This document shows, piece after piece, positions 34,264 through 38,903 of a DNA stretch of 38,903 bases. The position numbers were made by a program, and so were the translations under genes. This stretch comes from Porphyromonadaceae bacterium COT-184 OH4590. GTDB lineage: Bacteria > Bacteroidota > Bacteroidia > Bacteroidales > Paludibacteraceae. The stretch lies in contig JRAN01000007.1 in the NCBI GenBank assembly GCA_000768855.1, forward strand, positions 1 through 38,903, written 5' to 3'. Each line of letters begins with the position of its first letter. The stretch's first letter is position 1. The notes under the pieces were generated by a model, which saw only the letters and a list, made by a program, of their open reading frames with translations, was not told the DNA's origin and did no database searches.

Positions 34264-34914
34264 TTACTGTTTTAATATTTTACGAGAATAACTCTTACCA
34301 TTAATAGTAACCACGCACACACTAACTCCCAATGGCAAGTCATTAGCTTTTATAGCAAAATGATGATTTCCTTTATTCAATATTGCAGAAGGCAATATTT
34401 GGCTGATTGTTCCACTATTACCTTTGATTATATTGATAGATACAGTAGATTTACCAGATAAACTTATATTGATATTAGAGTGATCTGTTATAGGATTGGG
34501 ATGTACGTTTACAATCTCAAAATTATCCTCTTCTTGTTGTCCTTGTCTGACAGCATTTTGCTGGGATGATCCCATTCCCTGTAATTGTAATATCTCTTTA
34601 ATATACTTCTTGGTAAATGTTTCAGGTAATGGAGCTATATAACTACCATTCGAATCGTAATTATTCAGTATCCAATTATTTTTTATTTGTTCTAATATAT
34701 TTCCGTATCTGTCTTTGGCTATATGACAAAACATAAAATATGATATGTTTTTTACAAAATAATCTATAGTTTCCGATTCGTTAAATATTATGTCGGCAAA
34801 TAGTTGAACTGACTCTACTAAATTGCTCTTAGCATAATTGTATAGGATTTTACCTTCACTATTTTCGATAAACACGTAAGGATTACTTATATGTTGGTAA
34901 TTAGGTTTATTTAT
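34264..34914 (-). pseudogene. T9SS sorting-domain end of the adjacent cargo gene, cut off by an in-frame TAA
   Basis: This 216-codon frame is open from the codon right after the TAA at 34915-34917 and is in the same reading frame as the upstream 632-aa gene: the junction reads RNWVT, stop, INKPNYQHISNPYVFIENSE. It has no signal peptide and no convincing start of its own (only a GTG at 34875). The last 80 residues are a T9SS type A sorting domain (VNVHPNPITDHSNINIS; NDLPLGVSVCVVTI; SYSRKILKQ), useless without an exported N-terminal part. It is best read as the C-terminal portion of one 849-codon gene with a nonsense codon, perhaps CAA to TAA. Confidence 0.8.
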
Positions 34915-36813
34915 TTAAGTCACCCAATTCCTGAATAAGTTATTAATCTGAGAAGATTTGCTCCTTAAAGAAATTATATTCTTTTCTTCAGGACTCAATA
35001 CTACTTCTTCTACAACCGTTAATCCCGCGTCTAAAGATTGCTGGAATGTATATACTTGTTGTCCAGATTCCAAAGTATTAATTGTCGACGAAGGGCTGGA
35101 TGTCGCTTCATACACAACACCGTTTTCATTACGATAGTATCTGGCAATCGTACCATAAGCACTACCTCTTAGTGCATCACGAGGATGAAATGTCCTCATT
35201 AAACGCCCAGGTTTACTTTCCCAATCATATCCGTGAGGATGTCTATTGGCATATCCTCTTACAGAGCCGTGTGTAATACTGCCATTTAAAGCCCACATAG
35301 CTACTACCGCATTATTAGCATTTGCCCCTATTGTTGTATAGTTTGTTGCTCCTATGTATCTTGGGAAAGGAGTGTTTCCAAAATAATTATCCCATGTCCT
35401 CCAGATACTTGGATTTCCATAGTTAAGATTAGGATCAGTATCTAAACTTCCCCAAAACCAGCCCCAAGTAATACCCCCTGCCCAAGAAGTGCAGTTGTAT
35501 CGTCTATCATATGGTGCAGACTGAATAGCATCATCATTATTCAAATACGGAAAATAACTCATTATATCACTATTGCGACAGCCCATATAAATATCGCATT
35601 TCCCTATAGGAGTGAAAGAACTATGAGAAGATACAAGAACAGCTGCTATAGGAGTTCCAATATTTTTTTTGATTCTTGAGTTCAAATTCCAATTGTATTC
35701 CCCACCACCATTTCTATAATCATCATTTTGGTCAACTATTGTACCTGGAAGTCCATTTTGCCTTTCAATCCATATATGAGGGTCGCCAATACTATTACAA
35801 GTGAAATAATTCAATACCTCTGTCGGAGAATGTCTATAGGCAAATCCATTCCCCGATACAGGACAATCTCTAAAATAGTACTGTCCATTTACATTGAGAT
35901 TTACCACCCCATTAGAGTTCTGAATGTAAGCTCGAACCCTTACATAGTATACTCCTGTTACAGGAATTGTAATATTTAAAGAAGCCAAATTATTAAGATT
36001 GGACAAATTCACCCAAGAATAATCAAAAGGATTTTCCTTATTAAACATCTCTAAAACATGCCTATAGTTATTTGTAGCACTTGTAGCTACAAATACTTGT
36101 TGCCCCGCATTAAAATGGTATGTTTTATACGTGGTATAACCAAACGGGACATTTACTCTATGATTGTAATTCCCTTCTGGATTATTAAATGTATGAGAGC
36201 CGGGTAACATTGCTGGAGTGCTTTCAAAAGCGGTAGTGTCATTGTCTATAAAGTACCTCTCAACTGCTTTTGAAGTAGCATTTTGATACATTTCTTGCCT
36301 AATACTACTAATGTATGCAGAGTATTCGCTTACATCTAATCTCGTAACAGATTCTGTAGAAGCTACCTTGAGAAATTCAACATCAGGTACTTCGGGAAGA
36401 ATTGCTACTAAAACAACTTTATTATACCCTTTAACAAGAGGAACCGCCACACTGCTTTTTTGAAGAGCAGTTCTTAAATACACATCCTGCCAACCACTTC
36501 GTGAAGGAGTGAACTTAGCCGACAGTTTTTTGTCATTAACCAATACCTCATAGGAAACACAATCACCTTTTGATGTCTGTGTTCCCATTAACCATGCTGA
36601 TAAAAAATAATTACCAGATTGCTCAACATTTAACTCGAAAATGCGATACGCCTTTCCTTCATCAACCTTTATGGTTGATTTTTTTACCATCACTCCATTT
36701 AACAAATCTTTCTTTGTAACAGATGTAATGTTACCTACTACTGTTTGTGCACTTAAATTCATTATGCCAAACACCCCTGCAATCAAAATTGCTTTTTCAA
36801 ATATTTTTTTCAC
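34915..36813 (-). CDS. Secreted protein of unknown function, separated from its T9SS sorting domain
   Basis: 632 aa to the TAA, GTG start, signal peptide MKKIFEKAILIAGVFGIMNLSAQ. Residues about 25-160 form a carbohydrate-binding-like beta-sandwich (RIFELNVEQSGNYFLSAWLMG; PLVKGYNKVVLVAILP). Residues about 200-310 are a second beta module (PVTGVYYVRVRAYI). Residues about 330-560 contain RYNCTSWAGGITWGW (Cys near 439) and ITHGSVRGYANRHPHGYDWE (His near 517), the spacing and context of a Cys-His hydrolase of the NlpC/papain-like type; this is suggestive only. The frame continues after the stop into a T9SS sorting domain (34264-34914). As it stands the product would be exported to the periplasm but not recognised by T9SS. 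A good promoter lies at 36848-36878. Confidence 0.8.
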   Translation of the reverse strand: MKKIFEKAILIAGVFGIMNLSAQTVVGNITSVTKKDLLNGVMVKKSTIKVDEGKAYRIFELNVEQSGNYFLSAWLMGTQTSKGDCVSYEVLVNDKKLSAKFTPSRSGWQDVYLRTALQKSSVAVPLVKGYNKVVLVAILPEVPDVEFLKVASTESVTRLDVSEYSAYISSIRQEMYQNATSKAVERYFIDNDTTAFESTPAMLPGSHTFNNPEGNYNHRVNVPFGYTTYKTYHFNAGQQVFVATSATNNYRHVLEMFNKENPFDYSWVNLSNLNNLASLNITIPVTGVYYVRVRAYIQNSNGVVNLNVNGQYYFRDCPVSGNGFAYRHSPTEVLNYFTCNSIGDPHIWIERQNGLPGTIVDQNDDYRNGGGEYNWNLNSRIKKNIGTPIAAVLVSSHSSFTPIGKCDIYMGCRNSDIMSYFPYLNNDDAIQSAPYDRRYNCTSWAGGITWGWFWGSLDTDPNLNYGNPSIWRTWDNYFGNTPFPRYIGATNYTTIGANANNAVVAMWALNGSITHGSVRGYANRHPHGYDWESKPGRLMRTFHPRDALRGSAYGTIARYYRNENGVVYEATSSPSSTINTLESGQQVYTFQQSLDAGLTVVEEVVLSPEEKNIISLRSKSSQINNLFRNWVT

Positions 36814-36847
36814 AACAAATAAAATATTTTAATAAGTTTTTACGCGA

Positions 36848-36878
36848 CAAATATAATAAATATTTTTTATATGTCCAA
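36848..36878 (-). promoter_or_regulatory. Promoter of the split T9SS cargo gene
   Basis: On the minus strand TTG (36878-36876), 20 bases, TATATTTG (36855-36848): a full -33/-7 pair with ideal spacing, about 35 bases before the GTG start. Its intactness suggests the locus is still transcribed. Confidence 0.6.
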
Positions 36879-36941
36879 ATATTTTTGAATATTTTTTAAT
36901 GTGCTGAAAACAAACAATTTAATCAACAAAAAAAATATGCT

Positions 36942-38438
36942 TTATTTTTGCAATACAATAAGTTTTCCTTTTGCTTTTGCCTCTTCTATCCATTTGGGTA
37001 CTACAGTATTCTTAAACTGCTCTTTTTTGTGTTCCAATACTTTGGGGTCTAAGCCAATATATCGTTGAGCCTTCTCTTTGGTCGATACGTCTGGCATAGG
37101 CACTTTGTCGGTGTAGCCGTGTTTTGCCAATATCCGAGCTATCTCCAGACGAGCCTGCATAGCACGCTCAAGACCGTCGCCCAATATTCGGGTTATCTCT
37201 TGCGGAGCGTGAAACGAAGCTCCATGAGAAGCAACCCCATAATCCCAACGCCATTGCGACTGACGTATAAACTTCAATACAGGTTTCATCTCTTCTTCTT
37301 TAGCCCCTCTATTCCAAGCAAACTGAGCCTCTATATGTGCTTTTGCCAACTCGGTTTCGAGCTTATTCCTTATCTCGTTAGCCTTAGCTTGTCGCTCATA
37401 AACATTTTGTCTAAGTACCTCCTCGCTCTCACGATGACAAGTCTGGCAGGTGCGGTCTATCTTTGCCAACGGACTTGTAATGTGGTGGTCGCTAAACTTC
37501 ACTCCACCTTCACTCACATAAGGCATGTGGCAATCGGCACACGACACGCCTCTCTGAGCATGAATACCCATTTGGGCAATTTCAAAATCGGGGTGCTGTG
37601 CTTTCAAAATAGGGGTACGGCTCAAAGCATGTATATAGTCATAATAGTCAACTTCATCATAATAGCGCTCTGCATCTTCCATCGCAAATCCCTTATCCCA
37701 AGGGAATGTTAGATATTTGCCCTCTCCTTTAAAATAATACTCTACATGGCATTGAGCACATACTAATGAACGCATCTCTTGATGTGTAGCTTTGGTTATG
37801 TCCATTCCACGTCGAGCAAAAGCCTCTATCAGAGCAGGACGCGATATGTGAAGGTCCATAGTTACAGGATCGTGGCAGTCGGCACAGCCAATGGGATTGA
37901 CTATCTCGCTACCCATTTCACTCCATTTGGTTTTATAGAAATTATCTACTCCCATCGCTTGCATCATTCGTGGAACATCAGGACTTTTACAAACCCAACA
38001 GGTCGCAGGCTGCATATCATTTTCGCCATTAATACCGGGATTACCGGTACGCAATGTATTGGTAACATCTTTGATAGCATGCATGTGTCCTCGTGGCGTG
38101 GTGTATTCACGTGAGAAAGCATATCCTGCCCACAACAGTACCATATTGGGACGTTGCTCTAACACATCAATAGCCTGGTTACCATTAAATTGACTCCGAA
38201 AACTTGTGTCTGCCGTCTGTGTCCATGTCTCGTACTCACGAGGGTAGTTGCCTCTGTACATTTCGTTGCGAGCCTCCAAAGGTTCTATTTTGTCTTTTTT
38301 GTTTGCAAAAATACTTCTGACCTCCGCTCTGCGTTCTGTAATAGATGCTGCCAAAAGTCCAAGACAAAATACAACTATCATAGTCACTAAAAAGATAGCC
38401 CAACTTTGCCAAGATTTTAATTTGCGTTTTTCACTCAT
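36942..38438 (-). CDS. nrfA: Ammonia-forming cytochrome c nitrite reductase NrfA
   Basis: Reduces nitrite to ammonium with six electrons in the periplasm. 498 aa; residues 13-33 are a membrane anchor or signal sequence. Five haem sites are visible: the catalytic CWVCK (C147, C150, K151) and four CXXCH (185-189 CADCH, 227-231 CAQCH, 300-304 CADCH, 331-335 CQTCH). Substrate-pocket and calcium-site residues follow the pattern: the Tyr after haem 3 (HVEYYFKG), the KYLTFPWDKG loop, and HGASFHAPQE. The lysine-ligated CWVCK normally needs no special lyase in the ResB/CcsA pathway of related bacteria. The electron donor NrfH is not encoded next to it; the upstream gene is a broken ABC permease. No clear TAnnTTTG box is seen in the 35 bases upstream, so it may have been read from the permease operon. 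Confidence 0.97.
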   Translation of the reverse strand: MSEKRKLKSWQSWAIFLVTMIVVFCLGLLAASITERRAEVRSIFANKKDKIEPLEARNEMYRGNYPREYETWTQTADTSFRSQFNGNQAIDVLEQRPNMVLLWAGYAFSREYTTPRGHMHAIKDVTNTLRTGNPGINGENDMQPATCWVCKSPDVPRMMQAMGVDNFYKTKWSEMGSEIVNPIGCADCHDPVTMDLHISRPALIEAFARRGMDITKATHQEMRSLVCAQCHVEYYFKGEGKYLTFPWDKGFAMEDAERYYDEVDYYDYIHALSRTPILKAQHPDFEIAQMGIHAQRGVSCADCHMPYVSEGGVKFSDHHITSPLAKIDRTCQTCHRESEEVLRQNVYERQAKANEIRNKLETELAKAHIEAQFAWNRGAKEEEMKPVLKFIRQSQWRWDYGVASHGASFHAPQEITRILGDGLERAMQARLEIARILAKHGYTDKVPMPDVSTKEKAQRYIGLDPKVLEHKKEQFKNTVVPKWIEEAKAKGKLIVLQK

Positions 38439-38473
38439 AGCAGTATAATTTTTTTGTTATTATAATTTAGTTT

Positions 38474-38808
38474 CTATAATCTTCTATATTTTTTAAGGCT
38501 TAATGAATTGATAAAGAATACAATAGTTATCAAAACAATCAGAGCAACTAACCATGGGAAAATATCTATGAAACCATCTCCTTTTACCATTATTCCTTTT
38601 AGAGGTGTAGCTGCATAATAAATAGGCATAATATAACTAAGTTTACCTAAGTTATAAGGTATTAAATCTAATGGAATAATACCTGTAAAAAATAGTTGAG
38701 GTATGATCATTACAGGAATAAATTGCGCTACTTGAAATTCACTATCTGCATATATAGAAATCAATGTACCTAATTCGACCGCACAAAGTGCTAATAATAT
38801 CAGAATTA
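38474..38808 (-). pseudogene. ABC-2 type transporter permease, 5' part removed by an IS insertion
   Basis: The C-terminal about 111 residues of an ABC-2 family permease: hydrophobic segments LILILLALCAVELGTLIS, QFIPVMIIPQLFFTGIIP (with the typical FFTGIIPLDLIP loop), IMPIYYAATPLKGIMV, and a last segment PWLVALIVLITIVFFINS before KKYRRL. The frame is open through 38815 and then reaches stops inside the IS element end at 38809. No start belongs to it. The rest of the gene should lie on the far side of the element. Confidence 0.82.
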
Positions 38809-38834
38809 GGTATTGCTAATTAAATATATATATG

Positions 38835-38842
38835 TATCTTTG
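38835..38842 (+). promoter_or_regulatory. Promoter -7 box of the IS transposase
   Basis: TATCTTTG, a perfect TAnnTTTG match 12 bases before the transposase ATG, like the arrangement at rimM. Confidence 0.5.
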
Positions 38843-38854
38843 TGCAAAAAAAAT

Positions 38855-38903
38855 ATGAATTGCCCCAAGTGTTTATGTGAAGAAAGTGTCAGATCTGGCA
38901 TAA
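38855..38903 (+). CDS. IS1-family transposase InsA-like, N-terminal fragment at window edge
   Basis: Sixteen codons are visible: MNCPKCLCEESVRSGI. The CPxC followed by VRSG is how the zinc-ribbon of IS1 InsA-type proteins begins (compare CPSC..VVRNG in IS1). The gene is cut by the window edge. Assigned from this short stretch plus the IS1-like end 46 bases upstream. Confidence 0.65.
   Translation, partial: MNCPKCLCEESVRSGI

Larger units (their letters stand above)
38809..38903 (+). mobile_element. Left end of an IS1-family insertion sequence
   Basis: The element begins GGTATTGCT, matching the GGTnnTGCT ends typical of IS1-family inverted repeats, exactly where the permease frame is lost. 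Inside are a promoter box and the start of an InsA-like zinc-finger ORF. It continues past the right edge, so its length, second end and target duplication (expected 8-9 bases, ending at 38808) cannot be seen. Confidence 0.7.

Noticed and set aside
34915-34917. Selenocysteine or pyrrolysine recoding of the in-frame stop
   Set aside because: The codon is TAA, which is used for neither; nonsense mutation, sequence error or ordinary readthrough are more likely.
38474-38808. NrfH upstream of nrfA
   Set aside because: No CXXCH motifs; the hydrophobic pattern and FFTGIIPLDLIP loop are those of an ABC-2 permease.

Overview
The window looks like chromosome of a low-GC Bacteroidales bacterium, broadly Porphyromonadaceae-like. 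The evidence is the Bacteroidetes promoter box (TAnnTTTG, several with an upstream TTG about 20 bases away) in front of many genes, three proteins carrying type IX secretion (T9SS) C-terminal sorting domains, a gingipain-family (C25) protease, the T9SS Plug protein, and an anaerobic respiration cluster (NrfA with ResB/CcsA). Genes of core metabolism are intact; accessory genes lie between them.

Layout. 1-4266: pepD-type dipeptidase and class I fumarase (minus), then a membrane-anchored CHAP amidase (plus). 4358-8414: a rimM-lipB-polA operon (plus). 8415-9303: a gene-poor stretch with a promoter, a 22-bp tandem-repeat array, a terminator and a decayed gene remnant. 9304-12633: mfd (minus). 12806-16441: a C25 protease with T9SS sorting domain followed by two paralogous lipoproteins (plus). 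16556-20966: a tight operon recF - T9SS Plug - WecA/MraY-like transferase - exported MsrB/MsrA fusion. 21055-21258: a probable structured small RNA with its own promoter and terminator, whose closing helix and last hairpin resemble the acceptor/T-arm stack of a tRNA. 21292-22284: rplM-rpsI (minus) behind a long leader; yraN follows divergently. 23042-29539: a 2165-aa multidomain T9SS surface protein (minus). Upstream of it, 29742-29963, is a clear cobalamin riboswitch with no other gene between it and this protein. 30076-33400: outer-membrane-type protein, mgsA, ccsA, resB (minus). 33585-36813: a lipoprotein and a T9SS cargo gene whose sorting domain is cut off by one in-frame TAA. 36942-38438: nrfA. 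38474 to the end: the 3' part of an ABC-2 permease broken by an IS1-family element that runs off the window.

How the parts connect. Several loci concern the cell surface and T9SS: Plug, the C25 protease, the giant B12-riboswitch-linked protein and the nonsense-split cargo. NrfA (nitrite to ammonia) and ResB/CcsA (periplasmic haem attachment) belong to one pathway but are here separated by the lipoprotein and T9SS genes, and no nrfH is visible. The strongest leads are the cobalamin riboswitch in front of a giant surface protein with no recognised B12 function, the tRNA-like small RNA, and the in-frame stop that separates a secreted protein from its export signal.
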